Shown here: positions 1 through 8,912 of the stretch, in pieces
How the letters are laid out: the number at the start of each line of letters is the position of its first letter
How positions within the stretch are numbered: the stretch's first letter is position 1
From: CBDBIG01 sp965205845 [NCBI: bacterium]
GTDB taxonomy: Bacteria; SAR324
Assembly (NCBI GenBank): GCA_965205845.1
Contig: CBDBIG010000003.1
Coordinates: forward strand, 372,001-436,000
Direction: 5' to 3'
Length of the DNA stretch: 64,000 bases
The notes under the pieces: model-generated
The model's database searches: none
What the model saw: only the letters and a program-made list of their open reading frames with translations
Told to the model about the DNA's origin: nothing
Position numbers and translations under genes: made by a program

Positions 1-221
1 TCAAGCCACACGTAGTTGTCTTGGACGGCGCGTTTCACCGCTTGGGCATGGGAGACGCGGGTACGGTGGTCTTGTACTTGAGCAGCACCGATTGGGTCAT
101 CTGAATAGCGATTGATACGCCGTCCGCTGCTCAATTTCTCTTGAATTTCTTGCAAACGCCCGCTGGAATTTTGCAAATTGCGTACCGTTTCTCCGTGGCG
201 CGTTGTGTCTGATACACGCAT
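1..221 (-). CDS. flgL: Flagellar hook-filament junction protein FlgL (partial, N-terminus only)
   Basis: This is the first 73 codons of FlgL, the second of the two adaptor proteins that join the hook to the filament; the rest lies beyond the left edge. The start is the ATG at 221, giving MRVSDTTRHGETVRNLQ followed by the flagellin-like N-terminal heptad region (KLSSGRRINRYSDDPIGAAQ), where the SSGRRI...SDDP signature is typical of FlgL and flagellin D0/D1 helices. It lies 75 bp after flgK on the same strand, the normal gene order, so it is almost certainly the next gene of the flagellar operon. Confidence 0.9.
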   Translation of the reverse strand, partial: MRVSDTTRHGETVRNLQNSSGRLQEIQEKLSSGRRINRYSDDPIGAAQVQDHRTRVSHAQAVKRAVQDNYVWL

Positions 222-295
222 AAGCAAAACCTGTGCTAGCCCTAAAAAAGGGGATTGTATTCATAGTGTGTTTTTTAAAATCCTGCCCTTGAGCA

Positions 296-1987
296 TTACA
301 GGTCAAGCACCGTTTGGGTCATTTCATTCACCGTGTTTAAAAACTTTGCAGAAGCCTCAAAACCCCGTTGATGCTGCACCATGGCGGCCAACTCCTCATC
401 GGTATTCACCCCCGAAACCTCGTTACGCAGTTTTTGAAACTGGTCGACGATTAAGCGGTGGTTTTCTGCCTCTTGTTGTACGCGATCAATCTCTAAGCCA
501 AGGTCAATCAAACTGCCATTGTAGTATTCATCCAAGGTGCTGGTTTGCTGGTTTAGCAGGTTCGAAAACTGGAGTTGATGAATTCCCAAAGCGACAGAAT
601 TGTCCCCTGGCTTAAGGCGTTGGCCCGTGGTAACCTGTTGGGGGTTGTTGACAATATCTGGGTTGAGGCTAAAATTTTTGGCCCCTCCGCTGCTGTGAAA
701 AAAACCATTTAGCCCCAAAGCCACGCTAAAATCGCTTTCATCGGGTCCCAGCACAAAATGCTCCCCGGGGGCTGCTTGCAACTGCACCCGCCCTTGGGAA
801 TCAATCTCGGCCATTAGGTGGCCACCTGCCAGTTGGTTAATCCGGGTTACCACATCTTCGACGCTGTCTTTGCCCGCGTGTACGGGAATTTCGAGGGTAT
901 TGCGGATGGTTTCGCCATCGGGGCTGGTAAATTGGACGCGAAACATGCCATCACGCAAAAAGGGAGCGGGGTTATCCTGCCATAAATGTCCCATCTCTGC
1001 TGCCCCTTGCAGGCTTTCAAAACGATGGAGCAGGCCCGTGCCTGGGTTGTGCAAACGGTTTACCTCATACATTAGGGTGTCCGCCAGGGTGTTGAGTTCA
1101 TCGAGCGCTTTGGAAGCCGTTTTATCACGCACCTCCACCATGTGGTGCAATGCGCCGCTTTTAAGCGTATAGGTTAAATTGTGTGGCGGGCCAGAGGATT
1201 GCAGCCCGTGAATTTGCATGCTGGCTGCGCTTTTAAATTCTGCGGGTGCAAGATGCAGCCTTGATGATACCCCGCCGTTAACCAGAGGAAATCCGTTGCC
1301 AATGCTTACATTGAGCATCTTTTTATTATCCTCGACCCATTTCACCTCCACAATGCGGGAAAGTTCTTTGAGGGCTTTTTCGCGCGCATCGCGCAGATCG
1401 TTGGCCTCACCACGCAACCGATCTACCCGTGAAATTTGCCTGTTGAGTTCGGCAATTTTGTTCGCCTTTTGGTTGACCTCATGAATGCTTTGGCTTAAGC
1501 GTTCATTAAAATCTCCGCGCAAGGTTTCAATGCTGTTGTGCAAACCGCCCATGCGCTCTGCCAAAGCCTCGCCTTTTTGCAACACATCGCGCCGATGAAT
1601 TTCTTGCTCGGGGTTGTTGGCCAAACCCGACCACGAACCCCAAAATGCGTTTAAAGCCTCGCGCAGGCCATTGCCCTCAATCTCGGCAAACAAGCTTTCC
1701 AAAGCACGCAAGCCTTGTTGGCGTACCCCAAGGCCAGCATCGGTTGATTGCTCTGCAATCAGCCGTTTGTTCACAAAATTGTCGCGTACCTGGGCTACCC
1801 GCTCCACATCCACCCCGCCACCTAACAAATTGCGGGTAGGGTGCTTGGCGGCGTATTCCACCCTTTGGCGTGAGTAGTTTTCATCTTCCGCATTGGCGAT
1901 GTTATGCCCAGCCGTTTGCATGCCCGACTGCTGCACTTGCATGGCGCGTGCGCCAAGGCTTAGCTGAGAAAACAATGAACTCGTCAT
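296..1987 (-). CDS. flgK: Flagellar hook-associated protein 1, FlgK
   Basis: FlgK (563 aa) caps the hook and is the first hook-filament junction protein; it is exported by the flagellar type III apparatus. The N-terminus begins MTSSLFSQLSLGARAMQVQQ and carries the rod/hook-family helix with TAGHNIANAEDENYSRQRV (residues about 26-45). The C-terminal helix (EEL..MVQHQRGFEASAKFLNTVNEMTQTVLDL) is the paired D0 helix. The central 300 residues are variable, as usual for the family. The length fits known FlgK proteins (about 450-650 aa). ATG start at 1987. It follows flgN and precedes flgL on the same strand, consistent with FlgN being its export chaperone. Confidence 0.95.
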   Translation of the reverse strand: MTSSLFSQLSLGARAMQVQQSGMQTAGHNIANAEDENYSRQRVEYAAKHPTRNLLGGGVDVERVAQVRDNFVNKRLIAEQSTDAGLGVRQQGLRALESLFAEIEGNGLREALNAFWGSWSGLANNPEQEIHRRDVLQKGEALAERMGGLHNSIETLRGDFNERLSQSIHEVNQKANKIAELNRQISRVDRLRGEANDLRDAREKALKELSRIVEVKWVEDNKKMLNVSIGNGFPLVNGGVSSRLHLAPAEFKSAASMQIHGLQSSGPPHNLTYTLKSGALHHMVEVRDKTASKALDELNTLADTLMYEVNRLHNPGTGLLHRFESLQGAAEMGHLWQDNPAPFLRDGMFRVQFTSPDGETIRNTLEIPVHAGKDSVEDVVTRINQLAGGHLMAEIDSQGRVQLQAAPGEHFVLGPDESDFSVALGLNGFFHSSGGAKNFSLNPDIVNNPQQVTTGQRLKPGDNSVALGIHQLQFSNLLNQQTSTLDEYYNGSLIDLGLEIDRVQQEAENHRLIVDQFQKLRNEVSGVNTDEELAAMVQHQRGFEASAKFLNTVNEMTQTVLDL

Positions 1988-2419
1988 AAGGGGCCACGGT
2001 TATGGGTAAAAAAGGAATCTGCAATAGGATTTTTAAACGCGCACACCATGCATCAATTCGGGGTCCATGGCTTGCATCAAGGTGGGTACAAGGGCTGTTT
2101 TTTTATTAAGAGGATGACCACCCACCTCATTAAAAAGGGTATTTGAACACGGCATTCCCCAGTTCCCATTACGCGGTTCTTGTACGGAACAATGCAAAAA
2201 GGGCGCAAAAAGGGCGCAAAAAGGCGCATTTTGTTGCTCTGGCGGGTAAAGCATCTGAGATGTGATAACAAAGAAACAAAAACCAACGCGCCAAGGCGCG
2301 ATGCCAGGGGTGTATGGGCTGAACAAGGGCCGTTTGTTGCCAATACATGCTGAAATCTGGCGTGACTAAACACAACTGTGATCCCCCAAAAGTTTTTGCA
2401 CTTTTGTAAGTTGCACGTT
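1988..2419 (-). other. Intergenic gap between flgN and flgK with an 11-bp repeat
   Basis: No convincing gene is seen in these 432 bp; the overlapping short open frames have no recognisable features. At 2194-2225 there are about three copies of the 11-bp unit gcaaaaagggc, the same unit that forms a larger array at 4071-4136 between flgI and flgJ. The gap is unusually long for the interior of a flagellar operon, so a promoter for flgKL may lie here, but I could not identify one by eye. Confidence 0.5.
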
Positions 2420-2953
2420 TTAAACCGATTTGCTGGTAAAATGCATGGTGCGCTGGGCCAGACGGCCTGCACCGGAGTAAGTGGTGTGCAGTTTGGCTGC
2501 CTCGCAAATAACATGCAAGGTCGCATCCATGGCCTGCAAACGGGCTTTGGCGTTGCGTGCCGTGTGCGCTGCCATGCGTTGAATATCTTGTGCTTGTTGT
2601 CTTAGCTTTTGATGCAACGGCAAAAAAGCGTCCGCGTTTTCAGCAGCAGCGCAGTTTGCCAAGTCTTTTAGGCATGGCGGACTATTGCTCACCCCCCATT
2701 GGGTGCCCAATTCGATGGCACACGCAACAAGTGCTTTCTCAACATCTTGTACTTCCACAGCCATACGCGACTTGCGCTGTTGGAGGCGGGTAAAATCGGT
2801 AGCATTCAGTTTTCCATCATTTTCCAGTTCGTAAGCCAATGCTTTTTCCATGGCAACCAGGGTCTTTTCCAATTTGCGCAACAACCCCAGCATGGCCTGG
2901 GCACTGCCTTCGCCGCGTCCTAACGATGTGGGTTCATTGGCTAAAGAAGGCAT
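2420..2953 (-). CDS. flgN: FlgN-like flagellar export chaperone
   Basis: A 177-aa, mostly helical protein in the flgN position between flgM and flgK. FlgN chaperones FlgK and FlgL to the flagellar export gate. The supporting features are gene order, coiled-coil-like sequence through residues about 20-150 (LLRKLEKTLVAMEKALAYELENDG) and the C-terminal TYSGAGRL segment, which resembles the short conserved tail of FlgN-family proteins. The sequence family is poorly conserved, so identification rests substantially on context. ATG at 2953. Confidence 0.8.
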   Translation of the reverse strand: MPSLANEPTSLGRGEGSAQAMLGLLRKLEKTLVAMEKALAYELENDGKLNATDFTRLQQRKSRMAVEVQDVEKALVACAIELGTQWGVSNSPPCLKDLANCAAAENADAFLPLHQKLRQQAQDIQRMAAHTARNAKARLQAMDATLHVICEAAKLHTTYSGAGRLAQRTMHFTSKSV

Positions 2954-3044
2954 ACGTAAAAAAACCAGCGAGCCCGTTTGCCTTGTTCAAGCATAAGGGA
3001 GGGGGTTGGGGGAAAAAAAGGGAGGGGGCCTCCTTAGAAAGCCA

Positions 3045-3350
3045 TTACAAGCGCTCGTGAATCGCTTCTGCAACCAGTTTGTCGGCCACCGCGTTGGCAT
3101 TGACTTGGTAAGTGCCTGCTTGAATCTCGGCACGCAGGGTTTCCACTTTTTTCATGTCGACATCCGGTGTGTCGGCAATTGCCTGCTTTAGTTTGTGCAC
3201 GGTTAAGGCTGGGCGTGCCTGACCTTGCAAGCCCTGAGGGGCTTTACGAAAGGGGCTAGTATCTTTTTTTACCTGAAACTCACCTGCGCCACGGCTTTTT
3301 GCATGGCGCGTTTCTGGCGAAATATGAGGGGTGCTGGGATCAACCTTCAT
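3045..3350 (-). CDS. flgM: Negative regulator of flagellin synthesis FlgM (anti-sigma-28)
   Basis: A 101-aa small hydrophilic protein. FlgM binds sigma-28 (FliA) and holds late flagellar gene expression off until it is exported through the finished hook-basal body. The C-terminal half (MKKVETLRAEIQAGTYQVNA followed by NAVADKLVAEAIHERL) matches the sigma-binding helices: the V..LR..I..G.Y.V....VA.K pattern is diagnostic. The N-terminal half is probably disordered. It lies directly upstream of flgN, so the checkpoint regulator and the chaperone are co-transcribed with their clients. Confidence 0.93.
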   Translation of the reverse strand: MKVDPSTPHISPETRHAKSRGAGEFQVKKDTSPFRKAPQGLQGQARPALTVHKLKQAIADTPDVDMKKVETLRAEIQAGTYQVNANAVADKLVAEAIHERL

Positions 3351-3571
3351 GGTAAACTCCTATAGATAGAGGCAGTCAGTGGTTTTGTGTGTGGGTGTTT
3401 GTTTTAAAATACGGCTTGCGTGTTTTAACAATGGGTATCAAGCGGTGTTTATCAAGTGACAACGCAGTGCCAAGCAAACAGCCATCACCCGCCATCATGC
3501 TACCTTATTTAAACCCTTGATGCCCAGCGTGTTCTGCCTTGCAGGGCCCGCGTCTCAGCCCTTCGTTTTGC

Positions 3572-3994
3572 TTAAGGGATCACGGGTGCCCCTTTACTGG
3601 GTGCAAGGGCCGCTTTTTCAGTATAAGGATTTTTGCTGCCTTGATGAACTGCGGCGCGCTCTGCTAGGGGCTCGTATTTTTTAAGCGATTGCAGTAAATT
3701 TTCCGTAAAACCGAGACCCCCGTTTTCACCAATTAAGCGCACGTACTCCGTGTCAAGCATTTCGGTAAACCATTCTTGGCTGGTGGTTTTGCCAAATAGA
3801 TCCGACTTTGGGGTGGCTTTGCGCATCGAGCGCACCATCATCTCGGTCAGCATATTCTCAAATTCTTGCGCTGCCTTGCGTAACTTCACCATATCTTGCG
3901 CTTTGTTGGCTTCTGCTGCTGCACTTTGGGTTTGTGCAAGCTGGTGTTGCTTGCGTGGCAGGCTTGCGTAGTCTGGAATAATATTGAGTGCCAT
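3572..3994 (-). CDS. flgJ: Rod-binding protein FlgJ (rod-cap domain only)
   Basis: About 140 aa, consisting only of the rod-binding domain; the C-terminal muramidase domain of the enterobacterial FlgJ is absent. Such short FlgJ proteins are common outside the gammaproteobacteria, with a separate hydrolase opening the peptidoglycan. The diagnostic stretch is LRKAAQEFENMLTEMMVRSM followed by ...GLGFTENLLQSL. I chose the ATG at 3994 (MALNIIPDYASLP) rather than the upstream in-frame start at 4042, because GGTTAGG lies upstream and the extra residues look untranslated. It sits between flgI and flgM. Confidence 0.88.
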   Translation of the reverse strand: MALNIIPDYASLPRKQHQLAQTQSAAAEANKAQDMVKLRKAAQEFENMLTEMMVRSMRKATPKSDLFGKTTSQEWFTEMLDTEYVRLIGENGGLGFTENLLQSLKKYEPLAERAAVHQGSKNPYTEKAALAPSKGAPVIP

Positions 3995-4362
3995 TTTTTT
4001 TAAAAACCTAACCCTTCGTTGTAAAAGCAGGTGGCAAGTCAAGGGAGACTGACTATCAGCCCACTATAATGCAAGAAGGGTGCAAGAAGGGTGCAAAAAG
4101 GGCGCAAAAAGGGCGCAAAAAGGGCGCAAAAAGGGCACAAGGCAAAGCATTAAAAAGAGAGAGCATGTCAGACTAGGCACTTTACAAGCCTTGGCTCTAA
4201 ACCCTTGCAGTGCGAAGTGGGGGTAGGCCCGTATGACAGCAAGGAGTGTGGCGTAAACCCCAAGGGTCTCCTCTTGCGTGGCTGAGTGATAAGGGGAAGG
4301 AAAAAGGGTTTTTCCTTTAAAAAAAAACGGCTGATGGCTTTTTTAAAAAAGGGTGTTCTTTC
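3995..4362. other. Gap between flgI and flgJ
   Basis: No gene is seen in this 368-bp stretch. It contains the 11-bp tandem array at 4071-4136 and a poly-A/poly-T tract near 4316-4328. The region upstream of flgJ could hold a secondary promoter, but nothing specific could be recognised. Confidence 0.5.
4071..4136. repeat. Six tandem copies of an 11-bp A-tract repeat
   Basis: Six contiguous 11-bp units: two of gcaagaagggt, then four of gcaaaaagggc. The A5 tracts recur every 11 bp, close to one helical turn, so the array should be intrinsically curved. A three-copy version of the same unit occurs at 2194-2225 in the same operon. No open reading frame is plausible through it. Confidence 0.9.
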
Positions 4363-5511
4363 CTAGCGAATCTCCAATTCTGCATGCAAAGCCCCAGCAT
4401 TTTTGATGCCGCGCAGTATTTGCACCAAATCTGCTGGCGAAGCCCCAATGCGATTCAGGCCTTCGACCACCTCTTTTAGGTCGACCTCCCCTTTAAACAG
4501 GGCAATCCCGCGCTTTGTTGGGTCCCCAAGGGCACTCCCAGGCTCGGCGTTGGCTCCATTACTGTTTTCAGGACCCACTTCAATGCGAATACCCCCCTGG
4601 GAAATGGCCACGGGTGCGATGCGCACATGCTGACCCATCACAATCGAGCCCGCACGTTCATCAATAATTACTTTGGCAACAAAGTCGGGTTCCACCTCCA
4701 AATTTTCAATTCGTGAAAGCAACTCCACAGTACGCCCTAAATAACTATCGGGCACAGAGATTTCAACAGAACCTGCATCTTTGGCTTGGGCTGAACCTTC
4801 ACCCAAAGCGCGATTCACCGCCTTGGCCAAACGATAGGCTGTGGTAAAATCGCTTTGCTTAAGGTTAATGTACACGCGGGTGCGGGTGTTTAAATTGAGG
4901 TTGATTTCGCGCTCAACCAGTGCACCGCTGGGCACGTGGCCTTTTGTAGCCACCAGGCTTGAGCGCGAATCGAGGCGGGTGCGGGTGTCTGTACTGGTGT
5001 CCAAATCGCGCCGTAACCCTTGTGGAATACCCGATATGGTCCCTTGTGCAATGGCATATACCTGCTGGTTGGTGGCACTTAAAGGGGTTAGCATCAGCGT
5101 CCCCCCACGCAAGGAGGTTGCATCCCCTAAGGTATCGATGGTTACGTCAATCCGTGATCCCGCCTTGGCAAAGGGGGGGAGCACGGCAGTTACCAACACC
5201 CCCGCAACGCTCCGTCCCATAATTTCTTCGGGGGTGAGGTTAAGCCCCATGCGCTCTAAGGCGTTACGCAAGGGCCTCCGTGACAGCAAGGTGCCCTCAT
5301 TATCGCCTGTGCCATCCAATCCCACCACCAGACCGTAGCCAATTAGTTGGTTGTCGCGGGCACCGCGTAAATAAGCGATGTCTTTAATACGAATAGCAAA
5401 AGCAGGCAGGGCAAGGCTGCATAGCAAAATTGCTAGCATGGAGCATTTGGCCAGGGGTTTAAAACCCACAAAAAAAACCTTGTTAGGTGTTGGATGGACG
5501 GGATGCATCAT
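4363..5511 (-). CDS. flgI: Flagellar P-ring protein FlgI
   Basis: FlgI (382 aa) polymerises in the periplasm into the P-ring that acts with the L-ring as the bushing of the flagellar rod. The N-terminus has a long signal peptide (hydrophobic core LAILLCSLALPAFA, predicted cleavage before IRIKDIA). The mature protein starts with the hallmark RIKDIAYLRGARDNQLIGYG followed by LVVGLDGTGDN. ATG at 5511 has a purine-rich AGAGG upstream. Its neighbours flgH and flgA (P-ring assembly chaperone) are in the expected order. Confidence 0.97.
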   Translation of the reverse strand: MMHPVHPTPNKVFFVGFKPLAKCSMLAILLCSLALPAFAIRIKDIAYLRGARDNQLIGYGLVVGLDGTGDNEGTLLSRRPLRNALERMGLNLTPEEIMGRSVAGVLVTAVLPPFAKAGSRIDVTIDTLGDATSLRGGTLMLTPLSATNQQVYAIAQGTISGIPQGLRRDLDTSTDTRTRLDSRSSLVATKGHVPSGALVEREINLNLNTRTRVYINLKQSDFTTAYRLAKAVNRALGEGSAQAKDAGSVEISVPDSYLGRTVELLSRIENLEVEPDFVAKVIIDERAGSIVMGQHVRIAPVAISQGGIRIEVGPENSNGANAEPGSALGDPTKRGIALFKGEVDLKEVVEGLNRIGASPADLVQILRGIKNAGALHAELEIR

Positions 5512-5642
5512 TTTTCCTCTTGTTTCGTTTAAACATGGGCGCTGTGTGTGATAGCAAAAAGAGGCATGTGTGAAGCCGCATCACGGGGGAGGAAACTTTA
5601 AAAAAGCCGCGTCAAGCCTTGGGCAAAAACGCGGTTTCCATT

Positions 5643-6458
5643 TTAGCGCTGGAGCTGCTCTCGGGTTACCTTTTCCAAGCCAGGGGAGATTAAAAAGCGC
5701 GTTAAGCGTTGACCAAAATCGCTTCTCGGATTAAGAGACCCTTTGCGCGAACCCTTTTTTTGAGGTACTGAATTGCGCCGTTTTAAGCGGCGTACTTGGT
5801 AGGTTACTTGGTGCAACCTTGAGGAATCGACGGAATTGGCAGCGTCTACATCCGAAGGGCGTGCCACCCCAGAAACGCTCACGATATATTTGATTTCGCC
5901 GCCATCCATAAAAATGGGCGGTGAGTTGCCTCCCACGAGCAATTGTCCATTAGACAATACCCGTTGCACGCGCCCTTCTATCTCATTGATGCTACTTAGG
6001 ACCGCATTTTGTTCACGGGCAATACGAATTTTGCGCAATTGCCTAAAATATGCAATTTGCTGTTGTGGGTCGGCGATTTTAGGGGGGGGAGGGGGAGGGG
6101 AATTATCCCCTTCAGGGACGCGAATGACGCTGCCTAAGTTGCTTAACCGGAGCAAATCTCCACGGTAGCGCGCGCGGTGATCGCGCAATAAATTGCCCCA
6201 ACTGGCAGACCCTCGCCATAAGGTGCCTTCATATTGGTTACGGGTGGGGTTAATCGGTTTTGGGACAATAATGTCGGTCTGCCTGCGCCTGGTTTCTGTG
6301 TTGGCTACCCTGGTTGCAATGCTACGTTCAGCAAGGCTTGCCTTGCTGGGGCCAAACAAACCGCACCCAGTGCTGCTGAGCAAGGCTACCCCAAGCAGTA
6401 AAGCGCAATGCCTATGCAGTGTTTTTGAGAACTTTTGCTTGGCATTTTGGGTGTTCAT
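5643..6458 (-). CDS. flgH: Flagellar L-ring lipoprotein FlgH
   Basis: FlgH forms the outer-membrane L-ring. The signal peptide ends in a lipobox (LLSSTGC) and the protein contains the family features: NTLWRGSASWGNLL-like segment about residues 80-95, HRARYRGDLL, and the region YFRQLRKIRIAREQNAVLSS followed by EGRVQRVLSNGQLLVGG. I chose the ATG at 6458 because it gives a compact lipoprotein signal; in-frame starts at 6500 (ATG) and 6515 (TTG) are possible. An FIVSGVARP-type stretch near the C-terminus (YIVSVSGVARPSDVD) is strongly conserved in the family. Presence of FlgH indicates an outer membrane. Confidence 0.95.
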   Translation of the reverse strand: MNTQNAKQKFSKTLHRHCALLLGVALLSSTGCGLFGPSKASLAERSIATRVANTETRRRQTDIIVPKPINPTRNQYEGTLWRGSASWGNLLRDHRARYRGDLLRLSNLGSVIRVPEGDNSPPPPPPKIADPQQQIAYFRQLRKIRIAREQNAVLSSINEIEGRVQRVLSNGQLLVGGNSPPIFMDGGEIKYIVSVSGVARPSDVDAANSVDSSRLHQVTYQVRRLKRRNSVPQKKGSRKGSLNPRSDFGQRLTRFLISPGLEKVTREQLQR

Positions 6459-6531
6459 GTTTGCAGCTTTCAAGGGTTTAGTTTTTACAAAAAAGCGCAT
6501 GGCGTTTACAAACAAGAAAAAAGAGGAATGC

Positions 6532-7740
6532 TTAATTCACGCGTACAACCTGTCCTGCTTCCACAATACCGTACACGACCTTACCCGACTGCAGGTTGCG
6601 GACAGGGATAAATGCCCCCAACTTACCCCCCGCAAGCGAGACACCAAGGGAGGTAAAGCGCACCCCAGGTTTGCGATACGACAGCGTAACCCGCTGCCCT
6701 GCTTTAAGGGGTTGTTTCACACTGGCAAGCCATGCGCGTCGTACCTGCTGCCCTGGTAGAATGGTGCGTAATGCTTTGCGTCCCACCGCTTTTTGTGGCC
6801 CCACCATTTGGTTTAGGTTGGTGGGCGGATGCTCTGCCAAGAGAATCACGCGTTCAAGATCCTTCGCTTGCAACACCTCGCCGGCAGCAATGGGGTGCTT
6901 GACCGTGGTGGTATGGAATACTTGTTTTTGCTGCAACCCTACCCCTGTCGAAAAAGCACGTTTGCCATTCACTAAAATAGTGACGCCCACCCGCACAATT
7001 TGAATGCTGTTCCTTGCTTGAACCCTTTGGGGTGCATAAAACTGCCAGGTTAATCTACCCAAAGGAAGCCTTGCAGTGCTTGGGATCGAAACCGCCTCCC
7101 ACATGCGTGTGTGTGCTTTAAATGCCTTACCAGGGTTGATGCTTTTTATGGCAGCACGCCCCACGGGGTTGGCATAGCGCACATTGTGCATTCTCTTGGC
7201 TTTGGCTTTGGTGGGTGCTTTGTTAAGGCTGGTTGCCTGCAGGTATTGCACGGCACGGGCTGCAATTTCATCCCCGCCAATGCTTTGATAGGCACGTTGA
7301 ATGATAACCTGCTGGGGTATTTTCAAATCGATGGCTACACCCGGTGCGATGCGCTGAATTTTTCTCCGTAGAATAATGCTGCTTAGGCGTGCCTCGGATC
7401 CTGGTTTTGGGGAACGCCCAAGGGACGCTGTTTGCAACTGGTTGGCTAGCCTAAGGTCGGCACCACCGATCTCCGCAATTTCGCCAAGGGTATAGTTAGG
7501 GCCTGCTACTTTGGCGTGGTTAAACAGGCGTATTTGGATCGCGCTTTGGGTTGCCGGAAAAGGTTGGGCAGCAAGGGCGAGGTAGGGGACTGCCCCCAGC
7601 AAAAACCCCAGCAAAAAAAACCATGTACATAAGCGAGGCCATGTTTGATAAACGCTTTTTTGCAGGGTTGGAAGGCAAGCGGTTGAGTACGCCGTACGCA
7701 AAAACGGGCACGTCTGAAATAGGAATGGATTGAGATTCAT
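6532..7740 (-). CDS. flgA: Flagella basal body P-ring formation protein FlgA
   Basis: FlgA is the periplasmic chaperone for FlgI. I chose the ATG at 7740 (402 aa), preceded by GGGAG; the open frame extends to 7869, but that would overlap the end of flgG's spacer and adds a segment of low-complexity DNA (four gccaa copies near 7829-7848). There is an N-terminal membrane-spanning signal (WFFLLGFLLGAVPYLALAAQ). The C-terminal part holds the SAF domain: IAAGEVLQAKDLERV, ...LPGQQVRRAWLASV..PLKAGQRVTL and the terminal GKVVYGIVEAGQVVRVN. It is longer than typical FlgA (about 220-340 aa), with an extended middle region. Confidence 0.9.
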   Translation of the reverse strand: MNLNPFLFQTCPFLRTAYSTACLPTLQKSVYQTWPRLCTWFFLLGFLLGAVPYLALAAQPFPATQSAIQIRLFNHAKVAGPNYTLGEIAEIGGADLRLANQLQTASLGRSPKPGSEARLSSIILRRKIQRIAPGVAIDLKIPQQVIIQRAYQSIGGDEIAARAVQYLQATSLNKAPTKAKAKRMHNVRYANPVGRAAIKSINPGKAFKAHTRMWEAVSIPSTARLPLGRLTWQFYAPQRVQARNSIQIVRVGVTILVNGKRAFSTGVGLQQKQVFHTTTVKHPIAAGEVLQAKDLERVILLAEHPPTNLNQMVGPQKAVGRKALRTILPGQQVRRAWLASVKQPLKAGQRVTLSYRKPGVRFTSLGVSLAGGKLGAFIPVRNLQSGKVVYGIVEAGQVVRVN

Positions 7741-7872
7741 GACACTTTTTTTAAAACTCCCTTTTTTGTAAAAAAATCTCAGGCAAAGACGCCCATAGCG
7801 CATACTACCCACCACTCGCGACAAGCCAAGCCAAGCCAAGCCAAGCGGCCCATTAAGCGTGCCCTCCATGGC

Positions 7873-8661
7873 TTAACGCACAATGTTATTGGCGGTCTCG
7901 AGCATTTCATCCGATGTTTGAATCGACTTCGAGTTTGCCTCATAGGCGCGTTGGGCAATAATCATGTTAATCATTTCATCCACAATGCTTACGTTAGAAA
8001 TTTCTTGAAAAAACTGAATGAGCGTTCCTGCACCATTTTCACCTGGCCTGTTAACAATAGGTGGTCCCGATGCCACGGTAACCTCAAACAGGTTGCGCCC
8101 TAATGGGGTAAGACCTGCGGGGTTAATAAACTGGGCCAGTTGGATATTGCCAACGTTAACTGGGGTTTGCCCGTCACCCAAAAGGGCGGTTACGGTACCA
8201 TCCGCCCCAATTTGGACCTGGCGTGCTTCTTGGGGAAGCACAATTTCGGGCTCAATCGGAAAACCATCGGGGGTAACAATGCGCCCTGCTTGATCTTTTT
8301 GATAGCTCCCCGCACGGGTGTAGGCAATGGAACCATTGGGCAGTGCAATCACAAAAAAACCGTTACCTTCAATAGCTACATCAAGGTCGTTGTTGGTCGC
8401 GCGCATGTCACCTTGTGTAAAGATTTTTTGTGAAGAAACGTGCTTTGTACCATGACCGTGGTGAATCCCCACGGGTACGGTGGTACTATCCGAGGAAGGT
8501 CCTCCCGCCGCTTGCTCGATTTGGTAAAGCAGATCTTGAAAATTGTTACGACTTTTCTTAAACCCCACCGTGCCCACATTGGCGAGGTTGTTGGCTACGG
8601 TATCAATTTGACGCTGTTGCCCTGTCATGCCAGAGGCAGCAACAAACAATGAACGCATCAT
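7873..8661 (-). CDS. flgG: Flagellar distal rod protein FlgG
   Basis: FlgG (262 aa) builds the distal rod. It is full length and well conserved: N-terminal MMRSLFVAASGMTGQQRQID followed by TVANNLANVGTVGFKKSRNN, and the C-terminal VNMIIAQRAYEANSKSIQTS-like helix (here INMIIAQRAYEANSKSIQTS). AAGGAG lies upstream of the tandem ATG pair. It is downstream of flgF by 251 bp; that spacer shows no gene. Confidence 0.97.
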   Translation of the reverse strand: MMRSLFVAASGMTGQQRQIDTVANNLANVGTVGFKKSRNNFQDLLYQIEQAAGGPSSDSTTVPVGIHHGHGTKHVSSQKIFTQGDMRATNNDLDVAIEGNGFFVIALPNGSIAYTRAGSYQKDQAGRIVTPDGFPIEPEIVLPQEARQVQIGADGTVTALLGDGQTPVNVGNIQLAQFINPAGLTPLGRNLFEVTVASGPPIVNRPGENGAGTLIQFFQEISNVSIVDEMINMIIAQRAYEANSKSIQTSDEMLETANNIVR

Positions 8662-8912
8662 GGCACTCCGGGCTCCTTAAGTTTTATAGTTTGCCATCCG
8701 AGGCCATGTTTTTTTACAAAATGCACCCATCCGATGAGATACTTTTTGTTGATGAGATTGCTCGATCCTCATAAAATAAATCCGGATCCTGTGAAGTGTC
8801 GATGCTTTTTGCGGGATTGCGTTTTCCACGCAAAAGCGCAACCCTACCCTTGCCTTCACCCATCCCATGCTTGCATTGAAGAATGCAAAAGTGAGTCCGT
8901 CACAAGAAATGA

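Noticed and set aside
2033-2526. Several overlapping minus-strand frames between flgK and flgN
   Set aside because: They overlap one another and the flgN end, lack recognisable domains and include the 11-bp repeat.
3572-3994. Truncated FlgJ as a damaged gene
   Set aside because: A rod-binding-domain-only FlgJ is normal in many lineages, so absence of the muramidase domain is not treated as damage.
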